From contig OX485804.1 in NCBI GenBank assembly GCA_950295325.1, positions 15,998,001 through 16,062,000 of the forward strand: a DNA stretch of 64,000 bases, given 5' to 3'. How positions within the stretch are numbered: the stretch's first letter is position 1; every line of letters begins with the position of its first letter. Below are positions 32,745 through 45,726 of the stretch, piece by piece. The notes under the pieces were generated by a model, which was not told where the DNA came from, did not search any database, and worked only from the letters and a program-made list of their open reading frames with translations. Both the position numbers and the translations under genes were made by a program. Source of the DNA: Polytrichum commune (Eukaryota; Streptophyta; Polytrichopsida; Polytrichales; Polytrichaceae).

Positions 32745-33467
32745 AGAGCAACAAAACTAACCAACAGAGACATCAATGACAAAGCCACTGGCTTGCATGG
32801 CTCCCTACAACCACCGCTTAGTTTGCTACTGCTTCATACTCTAGTTGTTGCCGGCTACCATAACTAATCGCCACCTAGCACATGTGTCACCTATCCCAGT
32901 GGACCCCCCCCCGTCACAAAGAGGTGGAAATTGCACCTTGTGAGCCAATCACGTGCTCTCCCTTGAAATTGATTCCAGCCAATGTGCTCTAACAAGTCTT
33001 ATATTTTAGCTCATTTCCCATGTTTCAAAATCCTACAGACAAATCCCATTTTAACCTCAAACTTTGTTCCATGAAAATTCCACAACCAACATTGATTGAA
33101 ATGCACTCAAAACAACCCTTTCATGGGCTTGGGAAGTTAAGCGTTAAGTAGAGTAGAAAATTCTGCACCGGGGCCACACGCCGGGAACCTGCCCTACTTC
33201 TTAAATGTTCGAATTGGACCCTTGCCATTGTGAACATCTGACGTAGGCATAAAAGAGAACCTGAGGTGGCAAAAGAAGTCATCCAGCTGGCAACGCCCAC
33301 ATGGACAAGGGACTCGCGGAGTCAGAAAACCTCTCGAGATCTTCTTCGTCTTGTGTCGCAGGAATTCTTCGCACGACAGGAGGAGGAGGAAGAGGAGAGG
33401 ACGCAACATCATCGAAGGCAGCGACAACAATTTCCACTATCATCATCATCATCATCATCGCACCACC
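32745..33467. other. Intergenic and promoter region of the ALG12 gene
   Basis: No gene seen. The last 200 bases before the proposed start are rich in CTC/GAGGAGGA and an ATC triplet run (33439-33459), as expected of a plant 5' leader. A 104-codon plus-strand frame at 33266-33580 overlaps it but matches nothing. Confidence 0.45.
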
Positions 33468-36400
33468 ATGAATCTCAAATCCCGCTTCGACAGTTAGTTC
33501 ACTCTGCATTTGCAAAACTCTCATCACCTCTTTCGATGTCTCCCTCCTTCACCGCCTTTGCATGTTCCGTTGATGGTTGAGTTGCTTAAATTTTTCGATG
33601 CGCTTCTGAACGCCATAATTCTAGTCATCGGGATTCTCTGAGCTCTCTTTAGTCTCGATTGTTCCTTTTTGTGTGCATTTCTGGTTTTTTTAATTTGTTT
33701 TTGGGTGATTTTGGGTCCACCACCATGGACCTCATTTTGGAGAAGTATATTTGTTTCAGGATACAGCTGATGTCAACTAGAGAAATGAATCCTAAATTAT
33801 ATAAATTGATTTTGAATTTTTTGTTTTCTTTTGTTCAAGCCTGGAGTACTTTTGAACAAAACATTTGGGTGCAAATTTGTTGCAATCAAGTGTATTCCAT
33901 ATTCACTGCAGCACAGTGTCCTCCAATTATTGAACTCCAGAATTCCACTTTGCCTGTGTTTGCTGATCACCACCTTTGCAGTTTCGATTTTTTGAGCCAG
34001 TGCCATGGTTTTTTTTTAAATAATAATAATAATAATAAAATCTCCCCTCCCCTTTCCTTTCTCTTTCTTTCTCTCTCTTGATGCATTTTTTGGAGTTAGG
34101 TTTTGTTGGATATTGCCACAATTTGGCCTCTGACGGTCCAGTATACATTCTAAAGTGCCTGCCCTGAAGTGATATTCTTTTTTGTATTCAGTTACTTGTG
34201 TGCAGATTGTGTGTTTTAGTTTCCCTAATAATCTTTAAGGATTTCAAGGGTAGAAGTCAGGCACCATGCTCTGTATTGGCTTATCACATTGCCACTCACC
34301 GCAGTTGACTTTTAGAAACTTGCAAGGTCGGATGACTTTGAATTATGTCTTTTCTCCACAGAAGTACATTCTCGATTCATGGTACTCTGTTCGAAGATTA
34401 TTATCTTCTGGCATAATTAGGTATACAACCTAATGCTCAAGGCTGGTGACTTGATGTGCTCCTAAAAAAGTATATTTAGAATTACCAGTGCAGTAAATAA
34501 CTTGTGGCTGTTGTGATGCAGAGTGGGATGTTCTGGTGGCAGTGATTGCCGTGCTGCATGTATTTATGGCTCCTTATACAAAAGTAGAAGAGAGCTTTAA
34601 TACCCAGGTGCACTTCTAGTTAAAATACGTTTCTTCTTTTCTTTCATAAAGCTTCAAGTCACAAGTGCTAGATAATCGACCAGTTTAATGATAGATTGGT
34701 TGTATTCAAGGACGAGATGTGGATTTGTCTGAACAAGAAAGACTTGTGTGCTGGATGCATCTGTATATGGCTTGACAAACATTTTGTCCCCTTTTGCAGG
34801 CTATACATGACCTATTGTATCATCGACAAAGTCTAGAAAAGGTTTGATTTCTTGGTGTGACCTATGAGCGATTAAAAAAATTAAACAGTAAGAAGTGTAT
34901 ACACAATTTGCACTCACGGTAACTGATGCATTGTAATCACAGTTCAGGATATTTGGTACTCTTGAAAAGTGACCTGACGAGGAGATATTGCTTTTAAGAA
35001 TCTCCATTTGAATTTGATTGTGATAAAAGCTGACAAAATGTTGCTGGGTGGCTGCAGTATGATCACTTCGAATTTCCGGGAGTGGTGCCGCGTACATTTT
35101 TTGGTATGACTGTGCCACCAGTTTCCACACATGAAAGTCTCCAGGAGCTTTTTGGGGAATCCTTACAATGCGGATGCATATATATACTGAACATACTTCA
35201 CTTAAAGACTTAGCAACTTCACCGTATGTGACTTCACAATGAGAGATTGTCATTGCAAGAGAGATCACCTTGGATAAGCAAGCGCAACCATTTCAAATTG
35301 TGAGTTTCATGTAGTGAAACACGACTCTGGTAACATGGTGCAATTCACTCTGTGCGGGTGTGAATTGTTTAGAACACACTTGTATATCATTTTTCTGTGC
35401 ATATCTAATGTTAACTTTGTCTTGGCAGGGGCATTGATAATAGCCCTAATATCAGCTCCCGTTGTCTTTTTTCTCCAAATTATGCATCTCCCTAAACTTT
35501 ATGCGTTGTATACTGGTACCTCCCTCCACTTCTCCTTCACTGACTAAAGTGAGAATGTTCCAGATTTCGCTACTCATAGTAACTTTGTTGAAGGCCTTTG
35601 ATTGTCCATTCAAGTCTTCTGATGATTTTTATCATAAATTTATTACAAGTGTCTCATCATGGAGTGATTATGGATCGCAGTGCGGTTAGTTCTAGGAGCA
35701 ATTGTTCTTGGGACTCTTTCAGCCTTACGCATGCAGGTATCCCAACATACATTTATTTCTTTGACTTAAGCAGTAAATAAACTCACATCTTCTCATATGA
35801 TGAATTAATCTACAGTAGGTTTTGGTCTGTGCTGTAGTTTGTTGCCAGATGAATACATCCATATATCTGGGTTTTGTGCAAGGATGGCATTATTGCAATG
35901 TTACCAGTCTTGCATAAAATATGAACTAGGAAATGGATGTGAGGAGCCATGCCGCAAGCTTTATTTGGTGCCTACTACAGTCAATGGCAGGGCGAAGCAT
36001 GTCTAGTAGTGGACATCATGGTCAGGCCATGGCAGGGTCTTCCATTTTCTGTGATATTGCCTCCCCGTAGCCAATTAAAAATAGACATGTCAACAAAATG
36101 GCTTAGCATAACCACTATGAATCATGTAATGGATGTGAGAGCCTTGCCACTGGGTATATAATGGGTGCTCAACCAACTAAGCTCTGCGGGTAGAAGGTAG
36201 GTATTGGGTGCCACAACCAGTGGCATGGCGACACATGTTCATTTCCGGACATAGTGATCAGGCCATACCAAGGTCATTCATTACATGTGATAATCTGCCT
36301 CTTCATCCTGCTTCTCATAACCAATCAAGATATAGGCACATCAGCAAAATGGCTTAACCTGACCTCTACAATTGCACTGCTTCAGGATCGCTTAACTTTG

Positions 36401-39400
36401 AATCACAATCCTAGAATTTAATAGAATCAAAGAGCATTGTGGATTTGGATAGAGGGTTTTTGTGGTTTTCTATCGTTTTTAGCATTTGCTTCTTTGACAT
36501 GGTGGAATAGTATATTTGTATATGAGCTATCAATCAAAGTTCTGTCCTAGATTTCTGACCTCCACACGTGCTATAAATGTAATAACTGATGTCTTTGTCA
36601 GCATTGATAGGTCAGCAAGAAGTTTGGGAAGGAGGTGTCGAAAGCATTTGCTATAATAACAGCTACACAGTTCCATCTTCTGTTTTACGCCTCCCGACCC
36701 CTGCCAAATGTATTTGCTGTAGCTCTCGGTAGGTAGGAAACTACCTTCAACATCAGATACCCTTATTTTCAATGAACATCATTAATTTGCATCACTTCAT
36801 TTGAATTCACATTCTAGCTCTTTAAGCATACCATGAATATAAACAATAAGTTGCTTTCAAATTTGCACATGTATTTGTTTAGAACATGACATCGTAGATT
36901 GTATCTGCTGTTATTCTTGTTGGTAATATATGAAGTTGAACACTGTGAATGGCTAGGTTCATGAAAATTTTATCTTCAATAGTAGATTGCAAGAAATATA
37001 TGAATGCTATTGTGCACTGTGTTTTAGTTCATTTGCTTATATCATTATAGTTCTACATATCTTTTGACTGGGTTTTGTAGTTATTTCTTGTTTTAATATT
37101 AAAAATGACTTGATTTCTGATAAATTTTTGTCTGCCCAACAGTGAACTTGGCATTTGCATTCTGGATGAGTGGACAGCCCCAGAACACTTTAAGACTTCT
37201 GGTAGGAATTGCATATATTCACACTGAACTGTTTTTTGAACTATTAGCAGTTGCATAGTATTATAAAATTTTAGGGTGAAACCTCGAAACATAACGTACC
37301 ATCAGTAAACGCCTTATTTATTCTGTCATGTTGAATTTTGTTTTGATACAAAAGAGTGCTGATTTTTTGAAATTGAATGGTACAGGTTTTTACAGCAGTT
37401 GTGTTCCGCTGTGATGTTATTTTGCTGTTGGCTCCTGTTGGGCTGACGCTTCTTTGGGTAAGGCCAATGCCTTGTATGTATTCACTTAGAAAATTGCTGT
37501 TACCTTAAAATTATATTCTTGGGAAGTTCTTGAAGTCTGAGACGCAGTTGGTCCATCTGTGAAACAACATGAACCTTTTCTTATTACAGACTGCCCTCAA
37601 ATATGTCTTGAGTTTGTGCTTGTCATCAGTAGACATGGACCTTCATTTTGAAACTAGATTTTGGTGTTCAATTCTACACGATAAACTATCTTCAACTGGT
37701 GTTGTTGGTGTTTGTGATGGCAGCTGAGATCACTATCATTGTGGGGTGCAATAAAGTGCAGTGCAATAACCGCCTTTTTTAGCATGGGTATTTCTTTTTG
37801 TTCCATCACACTTGATTGCTTTCCGTAGACTGCCTACTTGTTTGAGCCATGTTGCAAAATTTTGTGAACAATGTGGAGTTGAATTTATTGAATGTAGACT
37901 TTGAAGGTATTGAATGGGATACATTAATTTAGCATGTCAAAAGGATAGAGAATTGTTTTCAAACTTATTTAACCTTCTAAACTAGATAAACTTGGCAAAG
38001 ATGTAAAGGGTGCTGATACAGATGCTTAAAAGAAAACTGTAGGGTATGTAAAGGAAAATAGGAAATTGACAGCTTACAGAGTGCTTAAGTGCAGTCTTAC
38101 AGAGTCAACTAACAACTATAGGATTCTTGGGTGCAGCTGTTACAATCGCCTTGGACTCACTGATGTGGCAACGTTGGGTATGGCCAGAATTACATGTTCT
38201 GTGGTTTAACTCTGTGTTAAACCGTAGCTCAGAATGGGGTGTATCCTTAACAAATCCTAACCTATCATTTCATATGTTGATGCCATAACACAATAGGAAA
38301 GGAGTAACATGCATATATTACTTGCTTGTGCCTTTGCCTTAATTTTTATGGCACAGGTGTCACCCCCATATTGGTATTTCACTTCTGCCCTGCCACGGGC
38401 GATGCTGGCAGCTTACCCCTTGTCACTGGTATGGTCATTCCAATTTTTTTTTAATTTCTGTCCATCATCGTTTCTCCTGTTTTATTACCTGAAAATATTG
38501 TCTACAATATGTGGCAAGATGTTCTTGTGGAAGCTTGCGATTCATGTTTAGGGGAAGCTGGAATGATTCCCACTATATTTTCAATCTACAAAGTAGACAG
38601 CTCTCAATCCATATATTAATCTAACACACATGTTCTCACAGGCAGGTCTATTGCTTGAAAAAAGAATGGCACAATATGTTCTTCCCATCTTAAGCTTCAT
38701 TGTGGTCTACTCAAAGCTTCCTCACAAGGTATTCTTCTTCTGCTCAATCCCCCTCATAACTTCTTGATAAATATATCAATAACTGGACCTTAAAAATTCA
38801 CTAGTCGAATAAAATCTGACCTCGAGAAACAGACATATTCATATGCAGTGTCGTTTATCCAAAATGATGATTTCCATCTTCACTATGTTTTTCCCCTTGT
38901 AGGAACTTCGATTTATTCTCTTCTCTGTGCCAATGCTGAATGTCTCTGCAGCTTCTGCCATGGCTCGAATGTATGTTCAAAACCCTCCCTGCATTGTCTT
39001 TTCAGTGTTTCCTCTTTATGCCAATGGTAGTATTTGCCAATTGAGAGTTGTGAGATAGTGTAAGGTTTGTCTAAGACCTTCCAAATCAAATGCACCTCAA
39101 TTATTTTCTTCCATTCTGAAAGTTGTCCATGTCTTACATTCATCAATTGCTTCTGTAGGTAAAACAAATAAATTCCACTCCATCCTCATGTCTATTCTAT
39201 AAATCATGGAGCAGGATTAAAGTCCTCATGGGAACTTTTTTTTGGTGGTTGATCACAAAGACAAGCCTTGGATTGTGAATGCAGACACAACAACCAGTCA
39301 AAGCCAAAGTGGGCACTTGGTTATGCAGCATGTTTTATACTTCTGATGTTGAGGTAATCCAAAAATTATGAACACCTTACTGTAGTTTGCAATTGGTTCT

Positions 39401-42115
39401 TGTACCCTTCTACTCTACCCTCTTGGAATCAGGATGTTATTAAAGTAATTAAAATTAAAATTAAAATAGCCTACCTGGGCAGTGAAGTGAAGACTGTCCA
39501 AGTTGATGATATTGGTTCACTTCTAGTTATTCCAGTTAAACATAATTTTAAGGGCCTCAAGGCCATGAGGTGTCACAAAGTTACTACAGTTATGATGGTA
39601 AATACTGTGGGTCACACCATTGAGCTTATTTCCACACTAAAAAAACATTGGGAATAGTACTGTGGGTGCAGTCTTTACCAACCCACAGTATTTAACATCA
39701 GAGGTCCACGTTGTGAATACAATATTTCTATTGGATTGAAGATAGTTTGCATTTGAAAGACTTCCGACCTAGGGGAAGGGGGTACATGTATTACGGGGCA
39801 TGACAAGTGTAACTAGGGTTGCACAGTATTTTCCAGTGATAGTGTATACTAGGGCCACACTTAGGGTTGCCTAGGGTAAGTCACACTATACATCTGCCTA
39901 CACTATTTACCATAATCAATGTCGATAGGTAGTGGACTTCTTTAATTGACCTTGCTTTTTTTTGGCAGTGTTGGTGCTTCAGTGATGATGTCAGCAGCCT
40001 CATATTCCAATTACCCAGGAGGTTCTGCACTCCAAATCCTTCACAAGCAAGGTGAGCTCTAACTTCTGAATGTGAAGAAGTCATACGATATGACTTACTC
40101 TTGTTTTAGTACCTGAACCGCCAAAGGTTCGATGATAGAGCTAAAGGCTAGATGAAGTAGTGATCAAGTTGTCTCAAGTTAGATTGATATCCATTATGTA
40201 GTCTGTGATCATTCAAAATTTTGGAACATGCCATGAAAGCATAACTTTAAGAGATTATTAAGATAGTCAAAGGGCGCACCATTTCTCTGTTGGTTGGGGA
40301 CCTCTACTACAAAGGAAGCAAGTCCATATTTTTCTCAAATTTTATGAAGATTTCATTCACTTCATTGAATAACCTCTAGCTTTGTCCCTTCCAACCTGTG
40401 TCCCAGCAATCTAGCGTAGTTTTGCATCGAATGCAATTTTTACGAATTACATCTCTTTGGAGACGTAATTCCGTCACTTTCCTAGACTCTCGAGGATGTG
40501 TAAAACCGCATATGCGAATCTCATAAACATCCCCTAAATGGGTGCGATAATCGATTATAAAGGAATGTCATTGAATTGAGTTTATGTGCAGATATGAGTT
40601 TGAGCTCCTCACCAAGAATGGTGCATATTGATGTGCTGCCAGCCATGACTGGTGTGTCACGATTTTCGGAACAAGGCCCACCTTGGAGGTGATGTTCAAC
40701 TCACTTCTTTTCCATTTTTTTAGCACTACTTTGTGTTCTTTTTAAGGATTGGATATAGTTTCATGAATTACTCCTATCTAAAAGATTTGCTTATGTTCTA
40801 GACAGTGAATCTAGACTGAAGCTAGGCTTCACAGATGTCATTATGTAGGATTAATAAGCATATCAAGACCTTGGCAGAATAACTTTTGTTTTGATGTATT
40901 ATCTAGAATTTATTTCCAGATCCTATCACAAAAATGTACTAAGGTAGGAATCCCCAAAACCCACACTAAACCTAAACCTAAACCATGCACTGTACAATAG
41001 TCATATATTTGAAGCCTCCAAATGTATGATAAGAGTACATAGTATTGGTTTTAGGTTAAGTGTTGGTTTTTAAGTATACATACTTAGTTAATTCTCATAC
41101 CAGCTTTAAAAAGATCAGAAGGTTCACAATATTGTATGGCCAACAGTTATTCCAAGCAAGAAGGAATATCAAAAGACGACCTCTTCACAAAAAACTTCAC
41201 GTATTTATTGAAGTGAGTCAAGTCTACTTCCTTGCCGCAATTGGCTTATTATTAGTTTCATTTCTGCTTACATCAAGATTGTAGAGGTGTTAAATTTGCA
41301 GAAAGTTGTGTTATTTGATTTTTGTTTGTGAAACGTCAACCTGACTGGCACTGGATAAATTAAATGCCTCCATCACAGTGAACATGCAAAGGTATCAGGC
41401 TACGACTGTCTAATGAGCGTCCCAGGGTACGCGGGCATGCAGCTTCAAAAATCTGTCCTTGCTCCTATTCGCCTGGTACATACATCCCTGCCTTCATTTA
41501 CAAGTGAAACCAAAAACAATTATTTGAATATTTTGAAAGTCCAATTTATATAAGCCAATCATTTCCTCTAAAGACCCAGAGGTGCATTTATATGGGATAC
41601 GGCACATGTGAGATTTGTACAAACTCTCAACAAGTATCAAATTAATATTATTCGCTCGATGATATCGAATTTATTTTTAGCACAACCTATCAAAAAGAGG
41701 AAGTGGAAACAATTCATCTGTGACAACAATAATTACATGTACATGGTACATAATTGAGTCTAGGTCATTTATACCAGATCAAAACTCCCCACAACTCAGT
41801 TTTTTTATTGAACATGCTTCAATTGGAATAATGCATATTATAAATTTGCTAGTTCTAGGTAGGGTCACTTTTGACATTTTGAGCTACAAAATATCAGGAA
41901 GTGATCCTAAACCCCTCCATACAACACTTAAAAGGGCCTCTCAACATCTAAGGGTTAAAGCATTTGATCTCTCCATTTGCTTCTTCATATTATTGGAGTT
42001 CATTACTTGTATTTTGATGCAGGCTGTGGAACCAAAGGTGTACATTCATGGTCAACAAAATTGTGATATAATCAACTCATCACAATGGCCAAGTTGCCAT
42101 CCAACCCCAGCTTGA
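33468..42115 (+). CDS. ALG12: ALG12, dolichyl-P-mannose alpha-1,6-mannosyltransferase
   Basis: Nineteen exons: 33468-33492, 34522-34607, 34801-34842, 35058-35103, 35429-35515, 35681-35736, 36611-36728, 37143-37201, 37386-37457, 37724-37787, 38137-38240, 38357-38428, 38642-38728, 38903-38970, 39285-39353, 39969-40051, 40592-40688, 41379-41475, 42023-42115 (TGA). All junctions keep phase, giving 474 residues, near the usual length of about 490. The ER membrane enzyme (GT22 family) adds the eighth mannose to the lipid-linked N-glycan precursor. Hallmarks: MAPYTKVEESFNTQ near the N-terminus (lumenal acidic pair), DHFEFPGVVPRTFF, FYASRPLPN, WYFTSALPRA, LPHKELRFI (the HKExRF signature, split between exons 13 and 14), YSNYPGG and VHIDVLPAMTGVSRF. 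Many hydrophobic stretches fit a multi-pass protein. The first exon (eight codons plus one base) is the least certain; the donor GTTAGT gives the sequence MNLKSRFDKWDVL, which fits the family. No defects seen. Confidence 0.92.
35932..36114 (+). repeat. Dispersed repeat family A, copy 2 (in ALG12 intron 6)
   Basis: AATGGATGTGAG start, GGACATCATGGTCAGGC block and AGACATGTCAACAAAATGG end, matching 1615-1817 in the same orientation. Confidence 0.6.
36127..36368 (+). repeat. Dispersed repeat family A, copy 3 (in ALG12 intron 6)
   Basis: Follows copy 2 after a dozen bases in the same orientation, so the two form a tandem pair. It has GGACATAGTGATCAGGC and GGCACATCAGCAAAATGG, and about 60 more bases than copy 2 in the first half. 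Confidence 0.6.
39597..39695. repeat. Short inverted repeat in ALG12 intron 15
   Basis: TAAATACTGTGGGT at about 39599 pairs with ACCCACAGTATTTA at about 39680. Probably part of a small foldback element. Confidence 0.55.
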
Positions 42116-45100
42116 TAATTTAATGTGTAGCCATATTAGGAATATCAGATAAATTACTCATGTAGCACTTTGCAAGGAATTTGAGGTTTTGATCACTCAC
42201 TTGACAAACTACTTTTGTAATGCATCCCAAAAAGGTTGCCAAAATGACTCTTAAATTTCAACTAAGTGGATTTGGATCCCTCTCTATGAACAGCATTTTA
42301 TGTCCATTGCAGTGCACATTCCAGGTCTTTAATTTGACACGTCCTGACTTTTATGTGGTAGTTTCTTTTTCCCTAACCGTTCTCTTAGTTCTTACTGAGT
42401 TATATTCAATTCTGGAAGAAATAAACCATCACTTCAGAGATTGGAAGGAAGTTTATTAAAAACGTGGAACCATGTTAACCCAGCATCAGTACACTCAAAA
42501 ACGTTTGAGAGGTGACCTAGTCTGGGCTTCCCATAAACATGGTGATCATTGATATAACTTTACTCCAATCTTTCCTTACACAAGAATAATAGGGCATGAA
42601 TAGGCCAGCCTATTCGAAAGGATAGGCTTGCAATATTTTTGGTTAGGGCTTTCTCATACTGATGATTTCCAATGTTATGGTAACGAGAGCTATGTTCTTT
42701 CTTCACAAACAATCCACGCAAGACAATCATGGGATTGTAACAAGCTCTGTGAATACCATTCTCTGACTTTGTGTAGGAAGTAATTCAGGTTAAAATGATT
42801 ACATAAGTGGTCAGTCAATTTGATATCTAAGATAGATGAGGCTAAAGTGGACACCTCCAGCTTTGTGGAATCATCCAGCCAATGAATTCGAGCATTAGAA
42901 GCTTGAGCATGTTAGCAACTGCGAATGAGAACCAATGAATTTGAAATCGGAGTTGAGGAAGGTGTTGATCTAGGCTCTAGAATCAAAGATTCTTTATTTT
43001 TCACTATGTTGATGTAGGGAGAACTATTTGATCGTGCAATGTTGTGTAAGTGGACAACATTATTAGCATATTCTATATGGGTAATTTGCCAATGAAAACC
43101 AAGTTTGATGCCAATATTGGTTGTGTCATGTCTCTAAAGTGGACACATGTAAGATAAAATGTTGCTGAATTGGTTTTTTTATAAAATACCCATAATGCAA
43201 GTTGATCAGCACCTCACAACCACATGCCGCCTCCTAATTTGCCCACCTCGGACACGAAAATGAAACGTGTCACAGCTTAGTGAATAGCACTCATTATGGA
43301 GGATGGTGGATGTAGTTTCACTTTTGCGAAGGTGACCAACCCAAATATCATCAAGGCAACGACTAAATCACCATGTATAACTCACCCACCAAATTAAAGT
43401 GATAGTACTACCGATTAGGAGCCAAAAACAGGTGTCCGATTAAGGAAGTTGACCGAATTAGCCTGATCTACCTTACTCAAAGCACTAAATGCCTCAAGCA
43501 CATCAAAACTTGAAAACAAAACAAAAACAAAACATAAAAAAACATAAAATCGTAGTGAGATGACAATCCTATTTCATGTTTGGATCTCTTGATTCTTTTT
43601 CTGGCTCTAAATTCCTTGAAATTTTGTTAAAAGGAAATATTCTCAGTGTGTAAGCACATTGATTAGCAACATTTAGATTTTCATCTCGACAATGCAAAAT
43701 AAAGAGATAAATCCATCAGCTACATATACATGTACTTGTTATGCATTAAATTACAAAACTTACCGGGGACGAGTTTGGATGTCTCTCCAAATCCACTGCA
43801 TCAACAATTGGTGGTGAAGATACTCAACATTTATCCTAAACTTTGTCATATCTTTCATATCAAGCAGTTTTGTGCAATTTGGCTAGAAAGTTTTCATGGG
43901 CTCCTCAATGATAGAGTGCATTTCAGAAATTGCAATCGTTTTCTTTGTTTGCTTGTGATTTGTGGATAGAGCAAAGACCTTGAGAGTCGAAATTGGAGAA
44001 TCGTCAAGAGACTTGCAAGTCACTTTGTTCAACAACAAACAAATGTAGTTTCTTTAGCTATCAAAATGTGTTGACATTGTTGAATTAATACACATGTCAA
44101 CTTTTCAAATCTTTGTCGATGTATATTGCTCATAATTATGTAGGTGGCTCTCAAATTTCACATCGAAAGCACACACACCATGAAACATCAAGAACACCCA
44201 AACATGACATGAGGTGGAGAACTTAGAGGAAGAGAATACTAAACCAATAACAATTTTGGGGGAATGATGAGGGAATCACTTTGAGAGAACATGAAACAGT
44301 GTGACTACAAGGTGGACAACAAGATGAGGGTGGGAATGCGAGAAATGGAGATAAGGGGGTGTGACAAGAAGAACGATAAAGGAGGTAGGTTCACAAAGCG
44401 GAGTGACACAGCCAATGCTTGCGAGAATGCTACTGAGGTTGCAAGTAGCCTTGGTCGGGATGGCACCGCCCAATGCACCATAGCCACCAAAGCAAATTTA
44501 AATACACAAACTTGCAATCAAACACACCCACCAACACAAGTAAAAACAAGAAATTGATCCCAAGGTGAGAAAAACACATTATTGGCAACAAGAGAAGTGA
44601 AAAGGTCCCCATGGGTTGTGTGTCCTATGGGTAGAAAGCCATGGTAGTTGATTCGGTTACCCCACCTATTTGCCTTTTTAGTGTGAACATAGTGGGCATG
44701 TGCTAACAATGTGCTTCCATTGTGTATGGAAGCCTTTGAATTTTATTCATTTTCACACCTTGTTATAATAATATCTAGACCACTTCTATGATAATTTTGT
44801 TATTAGAGAACGTAAATTTTTTAATAAAAAAACTATGATACTCACTTTTGTCAAAACTTAATTATGGAACTGAGCAATTGTTTGAATCCAAGATTCATGT
44901 TGCTCATGAAAGAAGATAATTTCTTTGTATCTTGATAGTTGATATTGAAAAATTCTAACATTCAAATTTCTAATTGGCATACTAAACATAATTGGAGCAT
45001 AATTTAAATTATTTTCAAAAAAATGTAAAAATATTTACATTTCTATCACAATTTTAGCTATTTGACTCTGACATATTCTAAAATTCAAATAAATTGGTTG

Positions 45101-45578
45101 ATCAACATACATACCATATTTATCTAGTATTAAGTGGCACATCCATGTATTCTATATTTATATGTAGTTAGGCATAACAAAGTGTGTCTGTAGGTGGGTA
45201 TGAGTGTTGTGTTTCTCATTGGTCAATCATTTTCAATTTTTGTAGCATGTCAACCTTAAGAAAATTGATATTATTTAATTTATAACAAGTCTATAATTAT
45301 TTTTTGATCATTTCATAAATTTTAAACTATTAAGCATTTGAAAGCAACCAACTTGATCAATAATTGATGCAATTGTTGTCCCTAACCAACTACAAACATT
45401 TATATGGTAGCATTTATCGTAATATTTTGGCATGTAGATCTCCCAACCATCAACATGTGGAAAAGAGGCAGGTAGGGTTTGTTTTTTTTAATCTCTTATC
45501 GAAGCTTATTGTTTTGATAGTAACACCTAGAAGCAAGGAAGCAACAACCTAATAAAAAGGAGCCCACAGACCCTCAAC
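42116..45578. other. Intergenic, AT-rich, no gene seen
   Basis: The 3' UTR of ALG12 and then long AT-rich spacer. All frames are short and none resembles a known protein. Confidence 0.5.
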
Positions 45579-45726
45579 AATGCCAAGAAGACACACAAAC
45601 AACCGCACCAAGACACAGTGTCCAAATCACAATGCAAGCAAATCCCCCAACGAATGCCAAGAAGACACACAAATAACCGCACCAAGACACACTGTCCAAA
45701 TCACAATGCAAGCAAATCCCCCAACA
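45579..45726 (+). repeat. Two 74-bp tandem units
   Basis: AATGCCAAGAAGACACACAA starts at 45579 and again at 45653. The units differ at about three positions. A chance reading frame across them is repetitive for that reason only. Confidence 0.85.

Noticed and set aside
33266-33580. A 104-codon plus-strand frame as the first ALG12 exon
   Set aside because: It could join exon 2 in phase through a donor near 33574, but would add about 95 residues of low-complexity sequence that the family lacks. The short exon 33468-33492 gives a normal N-terminus.
34266-34328. Alternative first ALG12 exon starting at an ATG near 34266
   Set aside because: It also keeps phase, but the encoded residues do not resemble family N-termini and the donor is weaker in context.
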